DNA of 64,000 nucleotides from Shinella curvata (GTDB lineage: Bacteria > Pseudomonadota > Alphaproteobacteria > Rhizobiales > Rhizobiaceae). Shown in pieces: positions 18,438 to 27,902 of the stretch (positions are counted from its first letter, which is position 1; every line of letters begins with the position of its first letter). The translations under genes and the position numbers were made by a program. The DNA lies in the NCBI RefSeq assembly GCF_022899935.1, contig NZ_JALJCJ010000002.1, positions 620,001 through 684,000 of the forward strand, written 5' to 3'. Under the pieces are notes generated by a model. That model saw only the letters and a program-made list of their open reading frames with translations. It did no database searches and was not told where the DNA came from.

Positions 18438-19091
18438 ATGTCCTTCGCCTGCCTCGCCGCCGCCTTCACACCTCTCGGGCCGCTCGCCGAACGCCTGCTG
18501 CCGCAGGCCTTCGTCGCCGATGACGGCTCGCACGATGCCGCCCATCTCATCCGGGTGTGGAAGAATGCCCGGCGCATCCAGGCGCAGGAGGGGGGGAACC
18601 CGCGCCTTCTCGCCGCCGCCGTGCTGTTGCATGATTGCGTGGCTGTAGAGAAGAACTCGCCGTTGCGCGCCGAGGCCTCCCGCCTTGCCGCCGAAAAAGC
18701 CGCGGCACTTCTCGCCGCCGAAGGCTGGAGCGATGCTGATGTGGCCGCCGTCAGCCACGCCATCCTCACCCATAGCTTCTCCGCCAATATCGCGCCCGAG
18801 ACGCTGGAGGCGAAGATCGTGCAGGATGCCGACCGGCTCGATGCCATCGGCATGGTGGGCGCGGCACGCTGCTTCTACATTGCCGGCCGCATGGGCAGCG
18901 GCCTCTACGATCCCATGGATCCGCTTGCCGAAAACCGTCCGCTCGACGACAAGGCCTTCGCCATCGATCATTTCGAGGTCAAGCTGTTCAAGCTTGCGGA
19001 CGGTTTTCAGACGGCGGCAGGCGCCCGCATGGCGCTGGAGCGCACGGAGCGCCTGCGCGCGATCCGCGACATGCTTCTGGATGAAATCTGA
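18438..19091 (+). CDS. HD-domain phosphohydrolase, YedJ-like
   Basis: 217 residues. HD superfamily: HDAAHLIRVWKNARRI (first histidine), LLAAAVLLHDCVAVEK (HD pair), AVSHAILTHSF and AKIVQDADRLDAIGMVGAAR (last Asp). This spacing is that of the YedJ group of metal-dependent phosphohydrolases, whose substrates are not settled. The N-terminal residues are hydrophobic but do not form a clear signal peptide. It lies 46 bases after the DUF2339 gene and may share its transcript. Confidence 0.88.
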   Translation: MSFACLAAAFTPLGPLAERLLPQAFVADDGSHDAAHLIRVWKNARRIQAQEGGNPRLLAAAVLLHDCVAVEKNSPLRAEASRLAAEKAAALLAAEGWSDADVAAVSHAILTHSFSANIAPETLEAKIVQDADRLDAIGMVGAARCFYIAGRMGSGLYDPMDPLAENRPLDDKAFAIDHFEVKLFKLADGFQTAAGARMALERTERLRAIRDMLLDEI

Positions 19092-19170
19092 ACGAAAACA
19101 TGCTTTTGTGCCGCTGGATTGAATCGCCCCGGCAGAGCGTTGAATCAAAATTTGAAGGAAGGGACGTCGG

Positions 19171-20016
19171 ATGAAGATCGAGGGCCTCAACATTCACCCG
19201 CTGAAGAGTGGCCGGGCCATCCCCGTCGAGAGCGCGACGGTGCGCCTCGATGGCCTCGCCGGCGACCGCCGCTTCATGATCGTCGAACCGGACGGCCGCT
19301 TCATCACCCAGCGCGAGCTGCAGGCGCTCGCCCGCGTCGAGGCGACGGCCGTGGGAGAAAGCCTGCATCTCGAAATGGACGGCCGCCAGATTTTCGCGAG
19401 CTTCGAACCGGAAGACCGCCTCGACGTCACCGTCTGGGATAGTCCCGTCAACGCCGCCGTGGCCGACGAGGCGGTCAACGACGTGCTGTCCGATTGGCTC
19501 GAACGTCCGGTCAAACTCGTCCACATGGATGCACTGGCGCACCGCGCCGAGGGCGAGGACTGGGCCGGCACACCGGCGCCCGTCGGTTTCGCAGACGGTT
19601 TCCCTGTTCTCGTCACCACGACCGGGTCGCTTGCCGATCTCAACCGGACGCTGGTCGCCAAGGGCCAGGACCCCGTCGGCATGGACCGCTTCCGCACCAA
19701 CATCCTCGTCTCCTGCGACGATCCTTGGGAGGAAGACCTCTGGGAGGCGATCGAGATCAACGGCATCGTCTTCGATTTCGTCAAACCCTGCGCGCGCTGC
19801 ATCATGACCACGCAGGACCAGATGACCGGCGAGCGCATCGGCGGCAATCCCATCCAGGGCCTCGCCGAAAAGCGCATGTCCGCCGACCGCCGCGTGCCCG
19901 GTGTGCTCTTCGGCTGGAACGCCGTGCCGCGCGGGGAGGGCGAAATCCGCCTTGGTGATACGGTGCGCGTGACGAAGACGCGCACCGAACGCTGGCCGAT
20001 GAAGATCCGGGCCTAA
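19171..20016 (+). CDS. MOSC domain protein, YcbX-like
   Basis: 281 residues. An N-terminal MOSC beta-barrel (GLNIHPLKSGRAIPVESA, then LAGDRRFMIVEPDGRFITQR) and a C-terminal MOSC domain with the conserved cysteine in FVKPCARCIMTTQDQMTGER. MOSC proteins bind molybdenum cofactor through that cysteine. YcbX-type members act with reductases on N-hydroxylated compounds; no ferredoxin domain is fused here, so a separate electron donor would be needed. It converges with corA with a 4-nt overlap of the ends. Confidence 0.88.
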   Translation: MKIEGLNIHPLKSGRAIPVESATVRLDGLAGDRRFMIVEPDGRFITQRELQALARVEATAVGESLHLEMDGRQIFASFEPEDRLDVTVWDSPVNAAVADEAVNDVLSDWLERPVKLVHMDALAHRAEGEDWAGTPAPVGFADGFPVLVTTTGSLADLNRTLVAKGQDPVGMDRFRTNILVSCDDPWEEDLWEAIEINGIVFDFVKPCARCIMTTQDQMTGERIGGNPIQGLAEKRMSADRRVPGVLFGWNAVPRGEGEIRLGDTVRVTKTRTERWPMKIRA

Positions 20017-21005
20017 ACCCAGCCGCGCCGCTTGAAGTAGAGATAGGGCATCAGCGCCGAGACGATCATCAGGCCGATGGCGTAGGGATAGCCGAAGTGC
20101 CATTGCAGCTCAGGCATCAGCTCGAAGTTCATGCCATAGGCCGACGCGACCAGCGTCGGCGGCAGGAAGACCACCGAGGCGACGGTGAAGATCTTGATGA
20201 TCTGGTTCTGCTCGAGATTGATCAGGCCGAGCGTCGCATCGAGCAGGAAGTTGATCTTGCCCGACAGAAACGCGGCATGGTCGCCGAGCGAGGCGGCGTC
20301 GCGCTGCACGAGCTTCACCAGCTGGCGGATTTCCTTCGACGGCTTGCGCGTCGGCGTCTCCAGCGCCGCGTGATAGGCGACGAGGCGGGAGATGCTGACG
20401 AGGCTTTCGCGCACGCCGCTCAGAAAGTCGCCCTTGCGGCCGAGCTGTTCGATCAGGGCTTCGAGGTCGCGCGTCTTCTTGGTGGAGGAGGCCTTCTTGC
20501 TGCGGAAGACTTCGCGCGAAATGCCGTCGATCTCGTTGCCCAGCCGCTCCAGCACATCCGCCATGCGGTCGATCACGGCCTCAATGACGCCGAGCATGAC
20601 GTCCTCGCCATTCTCGTAGCTGTGGCCGTTGCCGCGCAGCGCCCGTGCGCAGAAGGTGGCGAAGGGCTTTGCATCGGCATGGCGCACCGTCACGAGCGTC
20701 GGGCCGCGCAGGATGAAGGTGATCGGCGTCTTGGCCGGCTCGTCGCTGTCGAGATTGGTCAGCGCCGTCATGGTCATGAAGGCGGCCCCGTCCTCCTGGT
20801 AGAGGCGGGCGGAAAGCTCGATGTCCTCCATCTCCTCGCGCGTCGGCATGGAAATGTGCAATGCCGCCTCGACGTCGCTCGCTTCCTCTGGCGTCGGGTT
20901 CAGAAGGTCGTACCAGAGGGCGGGCGCGATGGCCTGCTCGATAGCGGGATTGGAAATTTCGCGCAGGCAAAAACGGTCAGCCTTGCGGGCATAGATCTGC
21001 AGCAT
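20013..21005 (-). CDS. corA: CorA-family magnesium/divalent cation transporter
   Basis: 330 residues from ATG 21005, chosen because AAGGAG sits 6 bases upstream; the frame also extends to 21044. A large cytoplasmic N-terminal domain is followed by a long helix and two C-terminal membrane segments. The pore signature GMN is present (SAYGMNFELMPEL, about residues 280-293), and the protein ends in a basic tail (YFKRRGWV). CorA proteins form pentameric channels for Mg2+ (some carry Co2+/Ni2+/Zn2+). No Mg-sensing leader was visible upstream. Confidence 0.93.
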   Translation of the reverse strand: MLQIYARKADRFCLREISNPAIEQAIAPALWYDLLNPTPEEASDVEAALHISMPTREEMEDIELSARLYQEDGAAFMTMTALTNLDSDEPAKTPITFILRGPTLVTVRHADAKPFATFCARALRGNGHSYENGEDVMLGVIEAVIDRMADVLERLGNEIDGISREVFRSKKASSTKKTRDLEALIEQLGRKGDFLSGVRESLVSISRLVAYHAALETPTRKPSKEIRQLVKLVQRDAASLGDHAAFLSGKINFLLDATLGLINLEQNQIIKIFTVASVVFLPPTLVASAYGMNFELMPELQWHFGYPYAIGLMIVSALMPYLYFKRRGWV

Positions 21006-21305
21006 GCTTTGCTCCTTGGAGGGCGCTCTCGCCATCCGGAGCAAGCCGAAACGCTGCTACCGGACAGGCCGCTCGATCGCTCTCGATAGTCGACTGTCGG
21101 GGTCCATTGATCTTTATCCGGGTTCAGTTGGCGTCCTGTGACACCTGAGGGTGGGATGCGCTCAAAATCGTTCCGCGTCAAGCACATCCGCGGGCCGCTT
21201 GAATCGAAATATCCCATCAACAGGGCTGATCGCTCGGTCAATTAAATTCGCTTTTGTTAATTGATGGCGCGACGTAGGTTTCGGGCATTCGATTTGGAGA
21301 CGACC

Positions 21306-22541
21306 ATGTCCGCCCCATCCACCGTTGCGGCGCCTGCCGCGAGCCGGCCGATGCCCTGGCTCATCATCATCGCCGGCTCGCTGATTGCCGTGCTGACCTT
21401 CGGCCCGCGCTCGGCGATGGGCTTCTTCCAGCTTCCCATGCTGCAGGATACCGGCTGGGACCGCACGACCTTCGGCCTCGCCATGGCCTTGCAGAACCTC
21501 GCCTGGGGCGTCAGCCAGCCGTTCTTCGGCGCCATCGCCGACAAGTTCGGCACCTGGCGCGTGCTGCTGATATCGGGCCTCGTCTATGCGCTCGGCCTGT
21601 TCCTCATGTCGCTCGGCACCTCGCCGCTCTGGCTGCATATCGGCGGCGGCGTGCTGGTCGGTCTCGGCGTCGGCTCCGGCTCCTTCGGCATCCTGCTCTC
21701 GTCTTTCGCGCGCAATGTCACGCCCGAGCAGCGCTCCATGGCCTTCGGCATCTGCACGGCGGCGGGGTCTGCTGGCATGTTCCTGTTCGCGCCGCTCTCG
21801 CAGGGCCTGATCAGCGCCTATGGCTGGTCGGACAGCCTCGTCTATCTCGGCGTGCTGATGCTGCTCGTGCCGCTGATTGCCATTCCGCTGCGCGGCAATT
21901 CCTCCTCCGGCATCACGTCAGCCAATGAATACAAGCAGACGATCGGCGAGGCGCTCAAGGAAGCGCTCGGCCATCGCAGCTACTTGTTGCTTGTCTCCGG
22001 CTTCTTCGTTTGCGGTTATCAGGTCGCCTTCATCACCGCACATTTCCCGGCCTATCTCGGCGATCTCGGTATCGATGCGCGCTATGCCGTGATCGCGCTG
22101 GCGCTGATCGGCTTCTTCAACATCATCGGCTCGCTCGCCGCTGGCGTCATCGGCCAGCGCTATTCGAAGCCCTATTTCCTCGCCTATATCTACATCGCCC
22201 GCTCGGTCGCCGTCTCGGCCTTCATCCTGCTGCCGAAATCGCCGGCTTCCGTCATCATCTTCGCCATTGTCATGGGCCTGCTCTGGCTCTCCACGGTGCC
22301 GCCGACCAACGGCCTCGTCGCCATCATGTTCGGCACGAAACACCTCGGCCTGCTTGGCGGCATCGTCTTCCTGTCGCACCAGATCGGCTCGTTCCTCGGC
22401 GTGTGGATGGGTGGCTATCTCTATGACCATTTCGGCACCTACGATCCGGTGTGGTGGCTCGGTGTCGCGCTCGGCATCTTCGCGGCTGCGGTGCACTGGC
22501 CCATCCAGGAAAAAGGCGTGCCACGCCCGGCCATGGCCTGA
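21306..22541 (+). CDS. MFS transporter, OFA-like
   Basis: 411 residues from ATG 21306 behind GGAGA; ATG 21261 upstream lacks such a site. Twelve predicted membrane helices with the loop 2-3 motif GAIADKFGTWR and a conserved GFFQLPMLQDTGW segment, characteristic of the OFA / monocarboxylate-type MFS branch. The substrate is unknown. It is a single gene closed by a hairpin at 22553-22578. Confidence 0.88.
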   Translation: MSAPSTVAAPAASRPMPWLIIIAGSLIAVLTFGPRSAMGFFQLPMLQDTGWDRTTFGLAMALQNLAWGVSQPFFGAIADKFGTWRVLLISGLVYALGLFLMSLGTSPLWLHIGGGVLVGLGVGSGSFGILLSSFARNVTPEQRSMAFGICTAAGSAGMFLFAPLSQGLISAYGWSDSLVYLGVLMLLVPLIAIPLRGNSSSGITSANEYKQTIGEALKEALGHRSYLLLVSGFFVCGYQVAFITAHFPAYLGDLGIDARYAVIALALIGFFNIIGSLAAGVIGQRYSKPYFLAYIYIARSVAVSAFILLPKSPASVIIFAIVMGLLWLSTVPPTNGLVAIMFGTKHLGLLGGIVFLSHQIGSFLGVWMGGYLYDHFGTYDPVWWLGVALGIFAAAVHWPIQEKGVPRPAMA

Positions 22542-22552
22542 TAAAATGCGGA

Positions 22553-22584
22553 CGCCGCCCGAAGGATTTCGGGCGGCGCTTCTT
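22553..22584 (+). terminator. Terminator after the MFS gene
   Basis: CGCCGCCCGAA (22553-22563), loop GGAT and TTCGGGCGGCG (22568-22578): a perfect 11-bp stem followed by CTTCTT. The stem is strong but the T-run poor. Confidence 0.65.
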
Positions 22585-22651
22585 GCAAAGCGTCACAAAA
22601 GTTTCTAAATCTGAACCACCGGCCCATGCCGGTTTTGTTTTAAGGCTATTA

Positions 22652-22666
22652 TGCTCAAATTGAGCA
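22652..22666. promoter_or_regulatory. Probable NadQ operator upstream of nadA
   Basis: TGCTCAA (22652-22658), centre A, TTGAGCA (22660-22666): a perfect 7-bp inverted repeat with a one-base centre, 43 bases before the nadA start. It lies in an AT-rich patch that probably holds the promoter. A NadQ-type regulator gene lies 5 kb away (27903-28877). The link is inferred from position and from the known role of NadQ on nadABC. Confidence 0.72.
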
Positions 22667-22708
22667 AAATGGCGAAGCCGCCGAAATCAGGCGGAAGAGG
22701 AGGGTTCC

Positions 22709-23788
22709 ATGACCATTCTGGCCCCGCATGCGGCAGAAGCCGAGGCTGCGCGTCCGCTGACGGCTGCCGAGCGCTTCGGTGTCCTGGAAAAACCGGACCT
22801 CACCTTCACGCCCGAAATCGCCCGCGAGACGGAACACCTCTACGAGAAGGTGAAGCAGTTCATCCCCGCCTTCGAATGGCCGGTCTATGCGCCCTATGTC
22901 GCTGCCATCAACCGGCTGAAGCGCGAGCGCGGCGCCGTCATCCTGGCGCACAATTACCAGACGCCGGAAATCTTCCACTGCGTTGCCGATATCGTCGGCG
23001 ATTCGCTGCAGCTCGCCCGCGACGCCACCAAGGTCGATGCCGAGATCATCATCCAGTGCGGCGTTCACTTCATGGCCGAGACTTCCAAGCTTCTGAACCC
23101 GGAAAAGACCGTACTGATTCCGGATTCGCGCGCCGGCTGCTCGCTGTCGGAATCGATCACCGGCGAGGATGTGCGCCTGCTAAAGCAGCGTTATCCGGGC
23201 GTTCCCGTGGTCACCTACGTCAACACGTCGGCAGACGTGAAGGCGGAGACTGACATCTGCTGCACCTCGTCCAACGTGCTCGCCGTGATCGAGAGCCTGG
23301 AGAGCGACACGGTGCTCTGCATTCCCGACGAATATCTCGCGATGAACGTCGCCAAGCAGACCAACAAGAAGATCCTGACCTGGAAGGGCCATTGCGAGGT
23401 GCATGAACGCTTCACGGCGGCCGAACTGCTCTCCTACAAAGAAGCCCATCCCGGCATCGAGATCATCGGCCATCCGGAATGCCATCCCGACGTCATCGCC
23501 GTCTGCGATTTTGCCGGCTCCACCTCGGGCATGATCAACTATGTGAAGGACAACAGGCCGTCGCGCGTGCTGCTCGTCACCGAATGCTCGATGGCGTCGA
23601 ACATCCAAGCGGAACTGCCCGGCGTCGATTTCATCAAGCCCTGCAATCTCTGTCCGCACATGAAGCGCATCACGCTGCCGAAGATCCTCGACAGCCTGGT
23701 GACCATGACGGAGGAGGTCCTGGTCGATCCGGCAATCGCCGATCGCGCCCGCCTTGCCGTCGAGCGGATGGTGAACCTGAAGCAGTAG
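22709..23788 (+). CDS. nadA: Quinolinate synthase
   Basis: 359 residues, start behind GAGGAGG. NadA condenses iminoaspartate with dihydroxyacetone phosphate to quinolinate using a 4Fe-4S cluster. Three cluster cysteine regions are visible: [21 protein letters not shown] and [11 protein letters not shown]. The sequence opening [20 protein letters not shown] is the substrate-binding signature. First gene of nadABC, behind a palindrome likely bound by NadQ. Confidence 0.97.
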   Translation: MTILAPHAAEAEAARPLTAAERFGVLEKPDLTFTPEIARETEHLYEKVKQFIPAFEWPVYAPYVAAINRLKRERGAVILAHNYQTPEIFHCVADIVGDSLQLARDATKVDAEIIIQCGVHFMAETSKLLNPEKTVLIPDSRAGCSLSESITGEDVRLLKQRYPGVPVVTYVNTSADVKAETDICCTSSNVLAVIESLESDTVLCIPDEYLAMNVAKQTNKKILTWKGHCEVHERFTAAELLSYKEAHPGIEIIGHPECHPDVIAVCDFAGSTSGMINYVKDNRPSRVLLVTECSMASNIQAELPGVDFIKPCNLCPHMKRITLPKILDSLVTMTEEVLVDPAIADRARLAVERMVNLKQ

Positions 23789-23835
23789 GTCTCCTCTCGT
23801 CTGGAGGAGGAGGGGCGGGAGTGCCCCCGCAGCGC

Positions 23836-23854
23836 GCCCTCCGGGCAGGAGGGC
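23836..23854 (+). other. Hairpin in the nadA-nadB gap
   Basis: GCCCTCC (23836-23842), loop GGGCA, GGAGGGC (23848-23854): a perfect 7-bp stem with no T-run, in the 91-base gap. It may stabilise or attenuate the message; this is a guess. Confidence 0.4.
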
Positions 23855-23879
23855 GAAGCGGCGTGTCGGAGGAAAGAGC

Positions 23880-25478
23880 ATGCCCATTGACAGTTTCCGC
23901 CCGCAATCCTGGAACGGCATCGACGATATCGTCATCGTCGGCGGCGGCCTTGCCGGCCTGTTCTGCGCCCTGAAACTCGCGCCGCGTCCCGTCACGATCC
24001 TCGCCGCTGCCCCCATCGGGCAGGGCGCCTCGTCGGCCTGGGCGCAGGGCGGCATCGCCGCCGCGATGAGCCCCGGCGATACCTTCGACAAGCATGTGGC
24101 CGACACGCTGGAAGCCGGTGCCGGCATCGTCGATGAGAAGATGGCGCGCTTCATGGTTTCCGAGGGGCCGTCGCGCATTCACGACCTGCTCGATTACGGC
24201 GTGCCCTTCGACCGCGACCTCGAAGGCAAGCTGATGCTCTCGCGCGAAGCCGCCCATTCCGAGCGCCGCATCGTGCGCGTCAAGGGCGACATGGCCGGTA
24301 AGGCCATCATGGAAGCGCTCATCGCCGCCGTGCGCAACACGCCGTCGATCCGCGTACTGGAAGGCTATGTCGTCGAGGAACTGGTGCGCGAAGGCCGCTT
24401 CATCTCCGGCGTCGTTGCTCGGCCGGATGCCGGCCAGGCGAAGAACCGCGTGCATTTCCCGGCCCGTGCCGTGGTGCTGTGCTCCGGCGGCGTCGGCCAC
24501 CTCTTCGCCGTCACCACCAATCCGTGGCAGGCCTGCGGGCAGGGCGTCGGCATGGCCGCCCGCGCCGGTGCCATCATCGCCGATCCGGAATTCGTGCAGT
24601 TCCACCCGACCGCCATCAATATCGGCCGCGACCCCGCGCCGCTCGCCACCGAGGCCTTGCGCGGCGACGGTGCGCACCTCATCAATTCCGCCGGCCACCG
24701 CTTCATGCTGGATATCCACGAGGATGCCGAACTCGCCCCGCGCGACATCGTCTCGCGCGGCGTCTATGCCGAGGTACAGGCCGGCCGCGGCGCCTTCCTC
24801 GATTGCACCAAGGCGGTCGGTGCGCATTTCCCGGACATGTTCCCAACGGTCTATGCCTCCTGCAAGGCGGCCGGCATCGATCCTGTCACCCAGCCGATCC
24901 CAGTTGTGCCCGCCGTGCACTATCATATGGGCGGCGTGCTCACGGATGCCGAGGGGCGGACCTCGATCGACGGTCTCTGGGCTGCCGGCGAGGTCACCTC
25001 GACGGGCGTGCACGGCGCAAACCGCCTGGCCTCCAATTCGCTGCTCGAAGCCGTGGTCTTCGCCGCGCGCATCGCCGAAAACATCAAGGGCATGCTGCCG
25101 GAGCCGAAGCTCAACGACTGGGGCAAGAATGCCGGCGAGAGCGACGATCTCGTGACCATCGAAGACAGCGCCGCCCTGAAGCGCCTGCGTCGCATCATGA
25201 GTGACCAGGTCGGCGTCATCAGGACGCGTGAGGGCCTGAAGACGGCGATCCGCGAGATCGCCACGCTGGAGCGCGAAAACAGCCGCATGCGCTTCCACAA
25301 CATCGTCACGACCGCCAAGCTCATCGCGACGGGCGCCTACCTGCGCGAAGAAAGCCGCGGCGGCCACTACCGCTCCGATTTCCCTGAGCAGAAGGCCAAC
25401 TGGAAACACCGCACCTTCATCACGCTTGCGGAGGCGGAGAAGGTGGTGGCGGAACTCTCGGAAACGGCGGCGGCGTAA
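23880..25478 (+). CDS. nadB: L-aspartate oxidase
   Basis: 532 residues. A flavoprotein oxidising aspartate to iminoaspartate, which NadA consumes. The FAD-binding start is [19 protein letters not shown] (residues ~15-33). The succinate dehydrogenase/fumarate reductase-type core has [43 protein letters not shown] and [20 protein letters not shown]. The C-terminal helical domain includes [14 protein letters not shown]. It lies 91 bases after nadA. Confidence 0.97.
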   Translation: MPIDSFRPQSWNGIDDIVIVGGGLAGLFCALKLAPRPVTILAAAPIGQGASSAWAQGGIAAAMSPGDTFDKHVADTLEAGAGIVDEKMARFMVSEGPSRIHDLLDYGVPFDRDLEGKLMLSREAAHSERRIVRVKGDMAGKAIMEALIAAVRNTPSIRVLEGYVVEELVREGRFISGVVARPDAGQAKNRVHFPARAVVLCSGGVGHLFAVTTNPWQACGQGVGMAARAGAIIADPEFVQFHPTAINIGRDPAPLATEALRGDGAHLINSAGHRFMLDIHEDAELAPRDIVSRGVYAEVQAGRGAFLDCTKAVGAHFPDMFPTVYASCKAAGIDPVTQPIPVVPAVHYHMGGVLTDAEGRTSIDGLWAAGEVTSTGVHGANRLASNSLLEAVVFAARIAENIKGMLPEPKLNDWGKNAGESDDLVTIEDSAALKRLRRIMSDQVGVIRTREGLKTAIREIATLERENSRMRFHNIVTTAKLIATGAYLREESRGGHYRSDFPEQKANWKHRTFITLAEAEKVVAELSETAAA

Positions 25479-25517
25479 CCCCGCTGTCTTTCTCACGACA
25501 TTGAACAGGACAAGCCC

Positions 25518-26423
25518 ATGACCACCTCCTATCTCCCCGTCCTTTCCCCCCTGATGGTGGAAGACCAGGTGCGCGCGGCGCTTGTCGAAGACCTCGGCCG
25601 GGCGGGCGACATTACCAGCCAGGCGACGATCGGGCCCGACATGAAGGCGTCGGCGGAGTTGAATGCGCGCGACCACGGCGTCGTGGCCGGGCTCGATCTG
25701 GCGCGCGAGGCGTTCCGGCTGATGGATCCCACAATCCGTTTCGAGGCCTTCGTGAAGGATGGCGACAAGCTCGCACCCGGCACCGTCATCGCGAAAGTCT
25801 CCGGGCCGGCGCGTGCGGTGCTGTCGGCCGAGCGGGTGGCGTTGAACTTCCTCATGCATCTCTGCGGCGTCGCCACCCATACCGCGCGTTTTGCCGAAGA
25901 GATCGCGCACACGTCGGCAAAGGTCTGCTGCACGCGAAAAACCATTCCGGGGCTGAGGGCACTGGAGAAATATGCGGTGCGCATGGGCGGCGGCTCGTCG
26001 CACCGCTACGGGCTCGACGACGCGATCCTCATCAAGGACAACCACATCGCGGTGGCCGCTGGTGTCGAAGGTGCCATCCGCTCGGCCCGCGCCTTTGCCG
26101 GCCATCTCGTCAAGGTCGAGGTGGAGGTGACGACGCTGGAGGAACTAGAGGAGGCGCTGGAGGCGCAGCCGGACGTCATCCTGCTCGACAATATGGGGCC
26201 GGAACTGTTGCGCCGTGCCGTCGAGATCAACCGCGATTGCGCCGGCCTGACGGACGAGACCTATGCCGGCGATCAACGCCGCGTGAAGCTGGAGGCGTCC
26301 GGAAACGTCAATCTCCAGACGATCCGGGCGATTGCCGAAACCGGCGTCGACTATATCTCGACGTCGAAGATCACCATGGCCGCGCCGACACTCGACATCG
26401 GCCTCGACGTCGTGGTGCGCTGA
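25518..26423 (+). CDS. nadC: Nicotinate-nucleotide pyrophosphorylase (carboxylating)
   Basis: 301 residues. Quinolinate phosphoribosyltransferase, giving nicotinate mononucleotide. Signatures: VRAALVEDLGRAGDIT at the start, CTRKTIPGLRALEKYAV with quinolinate-binding basic residues, GLDDAILIKDNHIA with the lysine, VEVEVTTLEELEEAL, and YISTSKITMAAPTLDIGL at the end. It follows nadB by 39 bases and closes the operon. Confidence 0.97.
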   Translation: MTTSYLPVLSPLMVEDQVRAALVEDLGRAGDITSQATIGPDMKASAELNARDHGVVAGLDLAREAFRLMDPTIRFEAFVKDGDKLAPGTVIAKVSGPARAVLSAERVALNFLMHLCGVATHTARFAEEIAHTSAKVCCTRKTIPGLRALEKYAVRMGGGSSHRYGLDDAILIKDNHIAVAAGVEGAIRSARAFAGHLVKVEVEVTTLEELEEALEAQPDVILLDNMGPELLRRAVEINRDCAGLTDETYAGDQRRVKLEASGNVNLQTIRAIAETGVDYISTSKITMAAPTLDIGLDVVVR

Positions 26424-26484
26424 CGGGAACACCCGGGAGAACGATGCGTTCCGGTTCCATGGCCAATCATGGAAAGGACGCATC

Positions 26485-27009
26485 ATGTGGAAGATTTTGA
26501 CGCTCGCGACGATGGCGGGCGCGATTGCGACAGTCGGCGTGCCCGCGCTCGCGCAGCAGGCGAAAAGCACGGCGCAAGCCAATTTCGTCGATCTCAAGGG
26601 CAAGGAGACCGGTCGCGCGCACCTCACCGCCAGCAGGGATGGCGTGCTGTTCGAGGTCGAGGTCTCCGGCCTCGAGCCGCGCAAATGGGTCGCCCTGCAT
26701 ATTCACGAGACAGGAAACTGTGATGATCACGCGGAAGGCCACAAGGCATCCGGCGGCCACTTCAATCCTGGAAAATCGGAACACGGCTTCCTCGCCGCCA
26801 ACGGACCGCATGCGGGCGATCTTCCCAACCAGTATGTGGCCGAAGACGGCGTGTTGCGCGCCCAGATCTATTCGTCTCTCGTGCGTCTGGACGATCCCGA
26901 ACGCGGCATTCGCGGTCGTGCGATGATCGTGCATGCCGGATCGGATGACTACCGTACCGATCCGGCCGGTGGCGCGGGCGATCGCATCGCCTGCGCCGTG
27001 ATCGAATAA
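26485..27009 (+). CDS. sodC: Cu/Zn superoxide dismutase, periplasmic
   Basis: 174 residues from ATG 26485 behind AAGGAC; the longer frame from 26332 overlaps nadC. A signal peptide (LATMAGAIATVGVPALAQQ) sends it to the periplasm. Copper/zinc ligands are in VALHIHETGNC, GGHFNPGKSEHG and GPHAGDLPN, followed by the family box AMIVHAGSDDYRTDPAGG and RIACAVI. It detoxifies superoxide outside the cytoplasm. It converges on the mscS-type gene with a 2-base gap. Confidence 0.93.
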   Translation: MWKILTLATMAGAIATVGVPALAQQAKSTAQANFVDLKGKETGRAHLTASRDGVLFEVEVSGLEPRKWVALHIHETGNCDDHAEGHKASGGHFNPGKSEHGFLAANGPHAGDLPNQYVAEDGVLRAQIYSSLVRLDDPERGIRGRAMIVHAGSDDYRTDPAGGAGDRIACAVIE

Positions 27010-27011
27010 GC

Positions 27012-27842
27012 CTATTCGGCCGGGGCCGGTTCAGGCTCCGGTCCGCCCAGCTTCTGGCCGAAGGCGATGCGCACGCGCCGGTTCATCTCGCGCGTCGTCC
27101 TGAACCATTGCGGCGTCGATACCCAGTAGCGCAAGGTCAGCGTTGCCGAACTTTCGCCGAGACTGTCGATGAAGACCTGTGGCGCGGGCGCGGATTCGAT
27201 GGTCGGATCCTCGCGGGCGATGTCGAGCAGGCGATCGATCTCGTCGTCGATGTCCCGGTTGTCCGGTACGGTTACTTGAAGGTCGTGCTTGCGGGTGCGC
27301 TCGCGGCTGTAGTTTGTGACCGGCGTGTTCCAGAGCGTCGAATTCGGAGCGAGGCGATAGAGGCCATCGCTTGTCCTGAGTTCCGTGGCAAACAGGCCGA
27401 CCTCGGTGATCGTGCCGGTCACGTCCTTCGTCTCGATATATTCGCCGACCCGGAAGGGCCGCAGCACGAGCAGCATGATGCCGGCCGCGATGTTCTGAAG
27501 CGTGCCCTGGAGAGCCAGGCCGATAGCGAGACCAGCGGCGCCGAGCGCGGCGATGATCGATGCGGTCTGCACGCCGAACTGGCCGAGCACCGTGACGAAG
27601 ACGAGGATCAGCACGGCGTAGCGCAGGATATTGGCGAAGAAATGCGCGAGCGTCATGTCGATGCCGCGCACATGCGACAGGCCGGACAAGGCCCAGCGGT
27701 GCAGCAACCGCGATAGAAACCAGCCGAGCACGAGCAGAACGAGCGCGCCGAGAATGGAGAAGGAATATTGCACGGCGAGCGCGCTCGCCTGCGTGAGCGC
27801 CGCCCGCGAGGCGACGATGATTTCGGTGGCTTGTTGTTCCAT
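27012..27842 (-). CDS. MscS-family mechanosensitive channel (small conductance)
   Basis: 276 residues from ATG 27842 (AAAGGA upstream); ATG 27857 would add five residues. Three N-terminal membrane helices, the last being the pore helix ASIIAALGAAGLAIGLALQG with the Gly/Ala pattern of MscS, followed by the LQNIAAGIMLLVLRPFRVGEYIE beta-domain entry. A cytoplasmic alpha/beta vestibule completes it, with an acidic, proline-rich tail. It relieves osmotic pressure. It is the last gene of the minus-strand unit, 60 bases after nadQ. Confidence 0.92.
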   Translation of the reverse strand: MEQQATEIIVASRAALTQASALAVQYSFSILGALVLLVLGWFLSRLLHRWALSGLSHVRGIDMTLAHFFANILRYAVLILVFVTVLGQFGVQTASIIAALGAAGLAIGLALQGTLQNIAAGIMLLVLRPFRVGEYIETKDVTGTITEVGLFATELRTSDGLYRLAPNSTLWNTPVTNYSRERTRKHDLQVTVPDNRDIDDEIDRLLDIAREDPTIESAPAPQVFIDSLGESSATLTLRYWVSTPQWFRTTREMNRRVRIAFGQKLGGPEPEPAPAE

Positions 27843-27902
27843 GGATCCTTTCCCCATCTGTTGATGTCGATGGGGAATGGCAGGGCGGCGGAGAAGTTCC
27901 GC

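Noticed and set aside
23670-26105. 811-residue frame opposite nadA, nadB and nadC
   Set aside because: It spans three real genes and their gaps; the composition is that of a shadow frame.
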